Below, in pieces: positions 1 through 8,119 of a DNA stretch of 64,000 nucleotides. The position numbers and the translations under genes are program-made. Position 1 is the stretch's first letter. Each line of letters begins with the position of its first letter. A model generated the notes under the pieces. That model saw nothing but the letters and a program-made list of their open reading frames with translations. It searched no databases and was not told where the DNA came from. Source of the stretch: DYRB01 sp963709645 (GTDB lineage: Bacteria; Pseudomonadota; Gammaproteobacteria; Chromatiales; Chromatiaceae); assembly GCA_963709645.1 (NCBI GenBank), contig CAVPXP010000003.1, positions 186,001 through 250,000 on the forward strand, written 5' to 3'.

Positions 1-173
1 GACCAAGGTCCGCGCCTCGGCTCCTTTGTGGCACTCTGCGGTCTGGCAGAAAGCATCGCTCTGATCAAGAACCAACCGTCGCCGGCGAAAGTAGGGCGGC
101 AGCTTAGATTCGCGGCCAAATCGGCGACGGGGTCGCATCCACAGGCATTGCGCAAGCGATCTCAGAGCGGGTC

Positions 174-1319
174 ATGAAAACGAAAATCGACGCGCTCACA
201 GGATTGCGCTTCTTCGCTGCTGCGGCCATCGTGCTGCATCATCTAGGTGTCTTGTCCGCTCCCTTGAGCAACTTCACAGCCACCTTGTCTCTTGGACAAG
301 GGGTTTCGGTATTTTTCGTTCTCTCTGGTTTTATCCTAACACTCGTCTATCCAAAGCTTGATACGCGGCGGCAGACGATAAGATTCTTCATCGCCCGCTT
401 TGCCAGAATTTGGCCGGCCCACGCCTGCCTTCTACTTGCGGTGATCCTCATATACCAGCGCAATCCCGCCGGCGACCCGGCCCTTCCAGGCGCTACGCTG
501 CCGTTCATCGCGAACCTGACATTGACCCAGTCGTTCATTCCTTTGGGGCCGTATTTTTTCTCGTACAATGCGGTGAGCTGGAGCATCTCGACAGAAGCCG
601 GATTCTATCTGCTTTTCCCCCTGATTATACGGAAGTTCGCGGCGACCTGGCACTGGAAGCTGGCGCTTGCCCTCGTCGTTTCGCTATCGATGGTGTGGCT
701 TGCGTCGCATTTACAATTGCAGCCTTATCCGGTTCCTGGCATGGCGATCCCGCTGGAGGGAGTCGTCTACGTCAACCCACTCGCCCGCATTTTCGAATTC
801 GTTCTCGGTGCAGTTACTGCGCTCGCCTGGGGCAAACTGCAGAGGCATACTGGACCCCTTGCGCACAGCCTCGCGGCCTGGACGGTCATGGAATTCGCGG
901 CGCTGGCGTTTCTGGCATTCAATATCTCGATCGTACGCGACTCGCTCCTCCTTTTTACCCACTCCTGGGATACGCCGGCGCAGTATTGGATCAGCACATC
1001 CTTTTCTCCGGCCATCCCGTCGGCGTTGCTCATACTCACCCTCGCCTCCAGCCGCGGAGCGCTGTCCAGCGTATTGGGTTGGCGCCCCATCAAGGTGCTA
1101 GGCGAAATATCTTTTTCGATCTATCTAGTCCACCCGTTGGCGATCAGGCTGATCGCCCGCTACCAAGACGCACTTGGGGACTGGGGAATTCCGCTCTGCG
1201 TCGCCGTCATCCTGCTGGCGTCGACGGCCCTATGGTATATCGTTGAAATGCCGCTGCGCGATCTGGTCCTCGCCCGGTGGAATCGCAGTTCCAGCAACGC
1301 TGCGTCGAGGCGCGCGTAA
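174..1319 (+). CDS. Acyltransferase 3 family membrane protein
   Basis: Predicted integral membrane O-acyltransferase (381 aa) of the OafA/acyltransferase-3 family, which typically acetylates cell-surface or exported glycans. The N-terminus (KTKIDALTGLRFFAAAAIVL followed by a His-His pair) matches the family's signature first helix with its catalytic-type histidine. The GVSVFFVLSGFIL segment and about ten hydrophobic helices follow, and the length is normal. The ATG at 174 is the natural start because the signature begins there. The 173 bases upstream hold no recognisable gene. It stands alone, so its substrate cannot be inferred. Family assignment is firm; specificity is unknown. Confidence 0.88.
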   Translation: MKTKIDALTGLRFFAAAAIVLHHLGVLSAPLSNFTATLSLGQGVSVFFVLSGFILTLVYPKLDTRRQTIRFFIARFARIWPAHACLLLAVILIYQRNPAGDPALPGATLPFIANLTLTQSFIPLGPYFFSYNAVSWSISTEAGFYLLFPLIIRKFAATWHWKLALALVVSLSMVWLASHLQLQPYPVPGMAIPLEGVVYVNPLARIFEFVLGAVTALAWGKLQRHTGPLAHSLAAWTVMEFAALAFLAFNISIVRDSLLLFTHSWDTPAQYWISTSFSPAIPSALLILTLASSRGALSSVLGWRPIKVLGEISFSIYLVHPLAIRLIARYQDALGDWGIPLCVAVILLASTALWYIVEMPLRDLVLARWNRSSSNAASRRA

Positions 1320-1443
1320 CTCGGAGCCTCTGTTAGGGTCCGTGTAGATTGCCCGGGTTCCCCCCAGCCCGGTGACCTCCATCGGGCGAGCATCCGAGAA
1401 CAGGCTGCAATCAGATCGGGCGTTTTGCCTACGAGCCCTTCAG

Positions 1444-1501
1444 GGAGATGCTGATTAAAGCCATCCCTGGCTTGAAACAGCTCGCGCTCCCCGAGGTGCG
1501 A
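1444..1501. repeat. 58-bp intergenic palindromic repeat, copy 1
   Basis: A 58-bp block that recurs at 29703-29760 with two mismatches. It contains a hairpin: GCTGATTAAAGC at 1450-1461 and the imperfect complement GCTTGAAACAGC at 1470-1481. It lies in the spacer between the acyltransferase gene and the dapB 3' end. The size, the palindrome and the intergenic position suggest a REP/BIME-like element. Confidence 0.75.
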
Positions 1502-1591
1502 GGCCGGAGAAAGCGGGCAACCGGTAGGCCGCGCTGGCTGGGATCGGGCGACAGGCGGCGCGGTACATCGGTTGTCCACATCCGGTCCAGG

Positions 1592-2407
1592 TTAGAACCC
1601 CCGCAGCCCCAATACATCCTGCATGTCATAGAGTCCGGTCGCCTTCCCACCCAGCCAGCCGGCCGCGCGCACCGCGCCTTTGGCGAAGGTCATCCGGCTG
1701 CTGGCCTTGTGGACGATCTCCACCCGCTCGCCCTCGGCGGCAAACCAAACGCTGTGCTCGCCCACCACGTCCCCGGCCCGGATGGTCTCAAAGCCGATGG
1801 TGCGACGTTCCCTGGCCCCGGTCTGGCCCTCGCGCCCATAGACGGCCACCTCCGCGAGGTCACGACCCAGAGCCGTGGCCACCACCTCGCCCATGCGCAG
1901 TGCCGTCCCGGAGGGAGCATCCACCTTATGGCGGTGATGGGCCTCGATGATCTCGATGTCCACCTCGTCCCCCAGCACCCTGGCCGCGATGTCCAGAAGC
2001 TTAAAGCAAAGATTGACCCCGACGCTCATGTTGGGGGCGAAGACGATGGCCATGTCCTGAGCCGCAACAGCAATCTGGCCCCGTTGCTCCGGGCCAAAAC
2101 CGGTGGTCCCAATCACCAGCCGACGCCCGGCGGCGCGGCAAACCTTCAAATGGTGCAGGGTCGCGGCCGGTGCTGTGAAGTCGATGAGGCAGTCGAAGGC
2201 GTCGGTGGCCTCGGCCAGGTCCGAGCCTACCGCGACGCCCAGATGCCCCACGCCGGCCAGCTCCCCGGCATCGGTCCCGATCAGGGTGCTGCCGGGCCTC
2301 TCAGTTGCGGCACCCAGGACCAACCCCTCGGCCTCGGTCACTGCCTGCACCAGGGTCCGCCCCATGCGCCCGCCCACGCCGGCCACCGCGATTCGCATCT
2401 GTGTCAT
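1592..2407 (-). CDS. dapB: 4-hydroxy-tetrahydrodipicolinate reductase
   Basis: Catalyses the NAD(P)H-dependent reduction step of lysine/meso-diaminopimelate synthesis in the cytoplasm. The 271-aa product opens with MRIAVAGVGGRMGRTLV, a Rossmann nucleotide-binding loop of the GxxGRMG type. It carries the family motifs IDFTAPAATLHH, VIGTTGF, APNMSVGVNL, and EAHHRHKVDAPSGTAL, the last holding the catalytic His/Lys segment. Length matches E. coli DapB (273 aa). The start at 2407 is preferred over upstream in-frame codons because a GGAG element sits just upstream and the Rossmann fold begins at once. It is downstream of the minus-strand ATPase operon but separated by 176 bp, so it is probably a separate unit. 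Confidence 0.95.
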   Translation of the reverse strand: MTQMRIAVAGVGGRMGRTLVQAVTEAEGLVLGAATERPGSTLIGTDAGELAGVGHLGVAVGSDLAEATDAFDCLIDFTAPAATLHHLKVCRAAGRRLVIGTTGFGPEQRGQIAVAAQDMAIVFAPNMSVGVNLCFKLLDIAARVLGDEVDIEIIEAHHRHKVDAPSGTALRMGEVVATALGRDLAEVAVYGREGQTGARERRTIGFETIRAGDVVGEHSVWFAAEGERVEIVHKASSRMTFAKGAVRAAGWLGGKATGLYDMQDVLGLRGF

Positions 2408-2583
2408 GGAGATACTCCGTCTGAAGCCGCCGGTGCGGCCGGAAAAAGGTGGGAATTGAACCGCAAAGGCGGGTGGGGCGCAAAGTGAGGGCAAGTCGCA
2501 ACCCCTTGACCGGACCGCCGGCCCAGCGCGCTCAAGGCACCGGTCCGCCGGACCGGTGGGAAGAAGCTCTGGGGCCCTGGCCC

Positions 2584-3204
2584 TTAGCCCACTGTGCGCC
2601 GGACCCGCACCGCCTCTTCCCGCTCCAGCTCCTCTAAGGCTGTGTCGATTGCGGACAAGGTGGCGTCGATCTCCGGGAGCAGGACGTCCTCCATGGCCCG
2701 GGCTCGGCGGGCCGTGCGGGCATATTCGGCCCGCAGGCGCTCGAGGTTGGCGGCCAGGTCCGCCAAGCGGGCACAGCGCGGGATCAGGGCCAGAAAGGCG
2801 GCGCGACAGGCATCGCCCTCCGGGCTGCGGTCAACCGCCTCCGGGGGCTCAGGCCCCAGACCCGACGCGGGCGGCGCCGGCCACTGAGTCTCCTGGACTC
2901 GGACCCCGAGAACCGAGCGCTCGGCCAAACGCACTTCCCCGTCCAGTCGTGGGGCTGGCGGATAGATACTCAGGCCCTCAAGGCCATGACGGGCAACGGC
3001 GGCACGCAGGGCCTGACCGGCGGCGGCGTAGTCGGCGCGGAAGGCCGCCAGCTCCTTGGAATAGTCGGCCAGAGCGGTGAGAATCTCTGAAGCGAGGATG
3101 AGCCGCTTCTCGTCGAGGAAGCGGTAACCCTCCTGCATCCCGGCGCGTTCTTCCTTGAGCTCCAAGAAGGCGCTATGGGTAGGAATGGCCTCGCGGATGG
3201 ACAT
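2584..3204 (-). CDS. A/V-type ATPase subunit D, operon 1
   Basis: Subunit D is the central rotor shaft of A/V-type ATPases, linking the catalytic A3B3 hexamer to the membrane ring. The 206-aa protein has the typical long N-terminal and C-terminal helices (LELKEERAGMQEGYRFLDEKRLIL near residue 15; LERLRAEYARTARRARAMEDVLLPEID near 155). Family members characteristically show this L-x-x-K-R-x-L core followed by an R-R-x-NALE-like C-terminal segment. It is the last gene of the minus-strand operon, 10 bp after subunit B. The homologue in operon 2 is at 20030-20659 and has a more canonical NALKYNIIPRY segment. Confidence 0.88.
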   Translation of the reverse strand: MSIREAIPTHSAFLELKEERAGMQEGYRFLDEKRLILASEILTALADYSKELAAFRADYAAAGQALRAAVARHGLEGLSIYPPAPRLDGEVRLAERSVLGVRVQETQWPAPPASGLGPEPPEAVDRSPEGDACRAAFLALIPRCARLADLAANLERLRAEYARTARRARAMEDVLLPEIDATLSAIDTALEELEREEAVRVRRTVG

Positions 3205-3214
3205 GGCCCTGACC

Positions 3215-4597
3215 TCAAGCCCCCAGGTGAGCGGCGATCTGGGCGTCGCTCAAACGGTGCATCTCGCTGTGTGGAAGCACCCGCAGCGCATGCCAGCCGG
3301 CGGCCATGCTCTGGTCCAGGCTGCGGGGCTGATCGTGGCTTACCACCTCATCCTCGAAGAGCTTGCCGAAGGCGAGGTACTGGCGGTCCGTCGGGGACAG
3401 GCCATCCTCCCCCACCACACTGGCCAGAATGCGGGTCTGCTGGGCCTGGGCGTAGGCGGCGTAGAGCTGGGCCGCGAGGGCCGGGTGGTCGGCATGGGTC
3501 AGGCCCTTGCCGGTGCCGTCCTTCATCAGACGGGAGAGGCTCGGAAGGACCCGAATCGGCGGGTAGAGATCGCGGCGGTGCAGATCGCGGTCCAGCACGA
3601 TCTGGCCCTCGGTAATGTAGCCCGTGAGGTCGGGGATGGGGTGGGTGATGTCGTCGGAGGGCATGCTCAGGATCGGGATCTGGGTCACCGAGCCCGCGAC
3701 GCCGCGGATGCGCCCGGCCCGCTCGTAGAGGGTCGCCAAGTCCGAGTACATGTAGCCAGGGTATCCCTTGCGGCTGGGGACCTCGCCGCGGCTCGCGGAG
3801 ACCTCGCGCAGGGCCTCGCAGTAATTGGTCAGGTCGGTGAGGATGACCAGGACGTGCTTGCCCTCGCTGAACGCCATGTACTCAGCGGCGGTCAGGGCGA
3901 AGCGCGGGGTCAGCAGGCGCTGGGCGCTGGAGTCGCTGGCCAGGTTAAGAAACATCACGGTCCGGGCGAGAGCCCCGCTGCGCTCCATCTCCTCCCGAAA
4001 GAACTCGGCGCTCGCATGCGGGATTCCGATCCCGGCGAACACGATGACGAAGTCCGCCGTGTCGCCTTTGCCGCCGGGGATGCTTGCATTGCAGGCGATA
4101 TCCACGGCGATGCGGTCATGGGGCAGGCCGCCGCCAGAAAAAAGCGGAAGCTTCTGCCCGCGCACCAGGGAGTTCATCAGATCGATGGCTGTGAAGCCGG
4201 TCTCCAGGAACTCGCTCGGTGCCAGACGGGCGGACGCCTTGAGGGGCAGCCCCTCGACACGGAGTGCCTGCTCTGCGGCCAAAGGGGGACCGTTGTCCAG
4301 CGGCTGTCCGACACCGTTGAACACCCGCCCAAGGAGCCCGGGACCGACCCGAAAGCGCAGCGGCTCGCCAAAGAAGCGCACACGGGTCCCTTGCAGAGCG
4401 AGCCCCGCGGTGTCGTCGAGCATCTCCACGGTTACCGAAGCCTCATCCAGTGCAGCGACCCGCCCCAGGCGCCGCCGCCCGTCTGCGGACTCGACCTCCA
4501 CCGCCTCGTTGAGCCCGACATCGACGCTGCGCTGCAGGAACAGCAGGGGCCCCTCTGCCCGCTCGGCGATCTCTTCTCCGATCAGTCTGGCGTACAT
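3215..4597 (-). CDS. A/V-type ATPase subunit B, operon 1
   Basis: Non-catalytic nucleotide-binding subunit of the soluble head. The 460-aa product has the family order: N-terminal beta barrel, FSGGGLPHDRIAVDIACNA in the degenerate P-loop position, EFFREEMERSGALARTVMFLNLA, ILTDLTNYCEALREVSASRGEVP, and SMPSDDITHPIPDLTGYITEGQI near the C-terminal third. It lacks a GxxxxGKT Walker A, as expected for B. It follows subunit A after a 138-bp gap that contains a hairpin; elsewhere in this operon the genes mostly overlap. Subunit D follows at 10 bp. Confidence 0.95.
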   Translation of the reverse strand: MYARLIGEEIAERAEGPLLFLQRSVDVGLNEAVEVESADGRRRLGRVAALDEASVTVEMLDDTAGLALQGTRVRFFGEPLRFRVGPGLLGRVFNGVGQPLDNGPPLAAEQALRVEGLPLKASARLAPSEFLETGFTAIDLMNSLVRGQKLPLFSGGGLPHDRIAVDIACNASIPGGKGDTADFVIVFAGIGIPHASAEFFREEMERSGALARTVMFLNLASDSSAQRLLTPRFALTAAEYMAFSEGKHVLVILTDLTNYCEALREVSASRGEVPSRKGYPGYMYSDLATLYERAGRIRGVAGSVTQIPILSMPSDDITHPIPDLTGYITEGQIVLDRDLHRRDLYPPIRVLPSLSRLMKDGTGKGLTHADHPALAAQLYAAYAQAQQTRILASVVGEDGLSPTDRQYLAFGKLFEDEVVSHDQPRSLDQSMAAGWHALRVLPHSEMHRLSDAQIAAHLGA

Positions 4598-4611
4598 GGC
4601 AATCTCTGGTG

Positions 4612-4629
4612 GGTCGGAGCAATCCGACC
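4612..4629 (-). promoter_or_regulatory. Hairpin in the A-B spacer of ATPase operon 1
   Basis: A perfect 7-bp inverted repeat (GGTCGGA, loop GCAA, TCCGACC) lies 15 bp upstream of the subunit B start in the unusually long A-B spacer (4598-4735). A second pair, CCGAGG...CCTCGG, lies in the same spacer. No T-run follows, so a processing, attenuation or stability role is as likely as termination. Confidence 0.4.
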
Positions 4630-4735
4630 TGGTTTCAGCCCCCGAGGCAGCCTCACCGGCTACCCCTCGGAGTCACGGTCGGCGGTTAACGATCAGCCGG
4701 GAACAGGTCTGTCTATCTTGTGAGATCCTGTCCAA

Positions 4736-6535
4736 TTACGCTGGGTTGGCATCCAAGCCGACTGCTTCGGGCGCCTCCCGGGCCTGCCGCAGCTTCCGCA
4801 GGGTGGCAGTCAGGTCGCGGTCCAAGACGGAGAATCGGTCCCAGTCGCCCTCCGGAATCTCCTCGCCCATGCGCATCAGGGCGCGGAAAATGGGCTCCGC
4901 GGCGATGGCCTCGGGCGGGATGCCGGCCTGGAGCAGGGCCTCGGCCCCCTCGATGAAACGCCCGATGAGGCGCATCATGACCGCCTGCCGGGCCGGGGTG
5001 GCGTAACGATCGATGAGAGAGAAGGCCGACTGGCGCAGGAAGGCCTGGTTGACCAGCTGGGCGCATAGCAGGACCAGTCGCTGATGCTCAGGCATGGCGT
5101 CGCGCCCGATGATGCGGGCCATGCGCTCCAGCCGGGCCTCTTCCTCCAGCAGGGTGAGGAAGCGTCGGCGCAGCTCCTCCCAGCGGGTGCAGTCCTGGCC
5201 ATGCCACCAGCGGGCCAGGTTCTTTGCCACCACGCTATAGGACTGCAAGGGGTGAATGGCGGGGTAAAAACGAGCCTGGGCCCGGCGCACGTCCAAGGCC
5301 CAGAGGCAGCCGACGTAGCGCCTGGTGTGGTTGGTAACGGGCTCGGAGAAGTCCCCGGAGGGCGGGCTCACGGCCCCCAGCACACTGACCGCACCCACGG
5401 TGCCGCCCAGTGTGCGGACCCTGGCCGCGCGCTCGTAGAAGTCCGCCAGCCGGCTGCTGAGATAGGCAGGGTAGCCGCCCTCCCCAGGCAGTTCCCCGAG
5501 GCGACCGGACACCTCGCGCAGCGCCTCGGCCCAGCGACTGGTGGAGTCCGCCATCAGAGTCACGTTGAGCCCCTGGTCGCGAAAGTATTCGGCCACCGTG
5601 ATCCCTGTGTAGATGCTCGCCTCCCTGGCCGATACGGGCATATTCGAGGTGTTGGCGATGACCACGGTCCGCTCCAGCAGCGGGCGGCCGCTGCGCGGGT
5701 CTTCCAGCTCCAGGAACTCCCCGAGCAACCCCGCCAGCTCGTTACCCCGCTCGCCGCAGCCGACATAGACGATGACATCGGCGTCGCACCACTTGGCCAC
5801 GGTCTCCAGGAGGACCGTCTTACCGGTGCCAAAGCCACCAGGCACCGCAGCCGTCCCACCCCGCGGGATGGGAAAGAGGCAGTCGATGACTCGCTGGCCG
5901 GTGACCATGGGCTCGTCCGAGGGCAGACGCTTCTGCACCGGGCGCGGGATGCGCACCGGCCAGCGATGGGACATGGCCAGCTCGTGGGTGCGGCCCTCGT
6001 CGTCGCGAAGGCGACAAACGGGCTCGTCCTCCCGGTAGGAGCCCGGTGCAGCCATGAAAACGACCTCACCCTCGGGCGAGTCCGGCGGGACCAGGCAGCG
6101 CTGGGCGGCAACCGCCTTCCCGCTGTCGTTGCCGCTGCCCGCCTCGCCCAGCACAGCCCCGGCACCAAGTCGGTCGCCTACCGAGGCCCTCGGACGGAAA
6201 TCGAAAACTCCCGGGACCTCCTCACGCATGCCCGGGGTAACGTAAGCCCCCTCCTCGGCACTCATGGGACGCAATAGTCCGTCGAAGATGTGGCCGAGCA
6301 GCCCCGGCCCCAGACGAACCGACAGCAGCCGACCGCTACCCGTCACCTCAGCCCCAGGGCGCAGACCGCTGGTGTCCTCATAGACCTGCACCACGATCTG
6401 ATCCCGAGCGATGCGGATCACCTCCCCGAGCAGACGGTCCGGCCCGACGGTGACGGCCTCGCGCAGTAGAAAGGACCCGTCCGGCCGGGCGCGCAGCACG
6501 GGCCCGCTGATCCAGGTAGTCGATGCCGTACTCAT
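4736..6535 (-). CDS. A/V-type ATPase catalytic subunit A, operon 1
   Basis: Catalytic subunit of the head (599 aa), where ATP is hydrolysed or made. The Walker A loop GGFGTGKT lies near residues 233-240. It is preceded by the A-specific insert region and followed by VYVGCGERGNE, NTSNMPVSAREASIYTG, and ADSTSRWAEALREVSGRLGE, all diagnostic for A subunits. Its ATG overlaps the stop of subunit E by four bases (ATGA), so the two are translationally coupled. The sequence differs clearly from the second A subunit at 16661-18457: the N-terminal barrel and P-loop flanks are not alike. The two copies are therefore not a recent duplication. Confidence 0.96.
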   Translation of the reverse strand: MSTASTTWISGPVLRARPDGSFLLREAVTVGPDRLLGEVIRIARDQIVVQVYEDTSGLRPGAEVTGSGRLLSVRLGPGLLGHIFDGLLRPMSAEEGAYVTPGMREEVPGVFDFRPRASVGDRLGAGAVLGEAGSGNDSGKAVAAQRCLVPPDSPEGEVVFMAAPGSYREDEPVCRLRDDEGRTHELAMSHRWPVRIPRPVQKRLPSDEPMVTGQRVIDCLFPIPRGGTAAVPGGFGTGKTVLLETVAKWCDADVIVYVGCGERGNELAGLLGEFLELEDPRSGRPLLERTVVIANTSNMPVSAREASIYTGITVAEYFRDQGLNVTLMADSTSRWAEALREVSGRLGELPGEGGYPAYLSSRLADFYERAARVRTLGGTVGAVSVLGAVSPPSGDFSEPVTNHTRRYVGCLWALDVRRAQARFYPAIHPLQSYSVVAKNLARWWHGQDCTRWEELRRRFLTLLEEEARLERMARIIGRDAMPEHQRLVLLCAQLVNQAFLRQSAFSLIDRYATPARQAVMMRLIGRFIEGAEALLQAGIPPEAIAAEPIFRALMRMGEEIPEGDWDRFSVLDRDLTATLRKLRQAREAPEAVGLDANPA

Positions 6536-7272
6536 GGGTGCCTCCCGGCTTGCGGATGCCCGGGCGCCGCATCGTCAACGGTCTTGCCGGGGGCAAGGCC
6601 TGAATCCTTTGCGGTCTTGCCGGGGCCCGCTCCTGCGTCCCCAGCATGTCCGCCGTCCGTGGCGGCCAACAGGGCCAGGAGACGCGCCTCGAGCCTGGGG
6701 CGGTCTTTCAGCAACCCCACCAGGCTCGCATCGAGTCTAGCGGCCCCGCACTCGACGATGAGCCCGGCGGCGATCTCCGGGTCGGCCCTGAACTCCGGCG
6801 CCGGCGCCTTACGCTTGGCGAGCTGCTCGGCCAGTGCGACGCAGGGCCCGGCCTGCTCGGGTGCGGGCCAATCCGGGGCATGGTGCAGGGTCCACTGCCC
6901 CGCAGGCATTGCCTCCAAAGCGGCCGACAGGGCCTGGGCCACCCATGCCTCGCGCCCCTGGGCATCCTCCCAGCGCTCCTGGAGCCGGGTCGTGAGTCGC
7001 GGCCAGGCGAGGGCCAGCAAGCGGGCGTTGCGGCGATCCCCGCTGGTGCGTTCGCGGGTCGCACGTTCGGCGCGCGCGGCCTGGATCAGGGCGCGGGCGC
7101 GGCTGCGCTCGGCTTCTACACTGGCGTGAAGATGGTCCCGTTCGGTATGCCATGCACGGCGCAGGATCTCGCCCGCCTCCGTTCTCGCCCTATCGATGAC
7201 CGCCCGACACTCGTCGGTTTGGTAGGTCTCCACTAGATTGAGCAATCCCTTAGCGCGCTCTTCGACGTTCAT
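6532..7272 (-). CDS. A/V-type ATPase subunit E, operon 1
   Basis: Peripheral-stalk subunit that pairs with the G/H-type coiled coil. The 246-aa product has a charged alpha-helical N-terminal half (GLLNLVETYQTDECRAVIDRA onward, rich in R, E and A) and a globular C-terminal half with AAGLIVECGAARLDASL, which resembles the conserved E/NtpE C-terminal strand. The start at 7272 is chosen because its ATG overlaps the stop of subunit F (ATGA). The last 35 residues form a Gly/Lys/Asp-rich tail absent from the operon 2 copy. Assignment rests on helix pattern and operon position. Confidence 0.8.
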   Translation of the reverse strand: MNVEERAKGLLNLVETYQTDECRAVIDRARTEAGEILRRAWHTERDHLHASVEAERSRARALIQAARAERATRERTSGDRRNARLLALAWPRLTTRLQERWEDAQGREAWVAQALSAALEAMPAGQWTLHHAPDWPAPEQAGPCVALAEQLAKRKAPAPEFRADPEIAAGLIVECGAARLDASLVGLLKDRPRLEARLLALLAATDGGHAGDAGAGPGKTAKDSGLAPGKTVDDAAPGHPQAGRHP

Positions 7273-7580
7273 TCTGCCATCCCCAGCTGACGTCGGATCG
7301 CCTCCCCGATGTCCGGCGGACTGCTCGTTCCCCGTACGTCCGGGATCACCAGGACCAGCGGCCGGCCGCCGAGCATAGCCGTGCGAACAGGGGCCTCCCC
7401 AATCCACCCCATGGCCTCCTGAGTGATCAGGATGAGCGCGGCCTCCGCCCGCAAGCGCTGGAACAGGGCCAGGGCCTGGCTGGGGGCGGGGTAATGGGCA
7501 GCGAACCCGGCCAGGCGGAACCCGGTCGCGCTGACCTCGTCCCCGATGAAGGCGCAGTGAGTGGCCATCGGACGCCCCAT
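7269..7580 (-). CDS. A/V-type ATPase subunit F, operon 1
   Basis: Small stalk subunit that binds D and modulates rotation. The 103-aa product carries the conserved start CAFIGDEVSATGFRLAGF and the LILITQEAMG strand, which match the NtpF/AtpF fold (E at GDE, GF-LAG). The ATG at 7580 overlaps the stop of subunit K (TGATG). An alternative in-frame ATG lies at 7568 and would give 99 aa. The homologue at 15662-16018 shares the pattern FLGDDSLADGFRLIGFE. Confidence 0.85.
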   Translation of the reverse strand: MGRPMATHCAFIGDEVSATGFRLAGFAAHYPAPSQALALFQRLRAEAALILITQEAMGWIGEAPVRTAMLGGRPLVLVIPDVRGTSSPPDIGEAIRRQLGMAE

Positions 7581-7930
7581 CAGAGCCGGTTGAGGATCAG
7601 CACCGAGATGATGACCCCATAGATTGCGATGCCCTCCGCCAGGCCGACCAGGATCAGCACCCGCCCGAACAGCTCCGGCTTCTCGGCGATCGCACCCACC
7701 GCCGCAGCCCCCACCGAGGCCACAGCGTAGGCCGCGCCGACAGCCGAGAGCCCGGTGGCCAGAGCGGCTGCCAGATAGCCCCACTGCAGTACCCCTGCAT
7801 CGATGGACTTGGTGATGAACTCCCCTTCTGCCGCAAGGACAGTGGGGTGCCAGAGCAGCAGGCTGCCCAGGCCCGCGAACACCGCAACGCCCAGCACCAG
7901 GCCGGCCGCCACCAGGACTTGTCGTTTCAT
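7580..7930 (-). CDS. A/V-type ATPase membrane ring subunit K, operon 1
   Basis: Proteolipid of the ion-translocating ring (116 aa). The first hydrophobic stretch (residues 5-33, ending VLAAEG) looks like a signal peptide or extra helix. A helical hairpin follows, with GAAAVGAIAEKPELFGRVLI and LVGLAEGIAIYG. Glu99 in the last helix is the probable ion-binding carboxylate. The first hairpin helix (LAAALATGLSAVGAAYAVASVG) has no Gln or carboxylate, so a Na+ site is not evident and H+ coupling is as likely. The ORF is followed immediately by subunit F (TGATG overlap). A 189-bp spacer with no gene separates it from subunit I. Confidence 0.93.
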   Translation of the reverse strand: MKRQVLVAAGLVLGVAVFAGLGSLLLWHPTVLAAEGEFITKSIDAGVLQWGYLAAALATGLSAVGAAYAVASVGAAAVGAIAEKPELFGRVLILVGLAEGIAIYGVIISVLILNRL

Positions 7931-8119
7931 AGCGATTCTCCGGTTTCCGCTTCAAGCTGCCAGCTTGCAGCCCTTAGCCTTCAGTCAATGGTTGGTCGTT
8001 AGATATCAGTGGTGAGACATCAGTGGTCATGGGGTAGGCGATCGCCCGCGCATCGAAGCGACGGGGCCAGACTGCGAGTCATCAATCGAACTGAGCTACC
8101 CATGCGTTCGCCCCCGCCC

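Noticed and set aside
1448..2488. A 346-aa plus-strand reading frame opposite dapB
   Set aside because: It is the antisense shadow of dapB. The dapB motifs are unmistakable and this frame has no family features.
3155..4723. A 522-aa plus-strand frame over ATPase subunit B
   Set aside because: Antisense of a clear B subunit; no family motifs.
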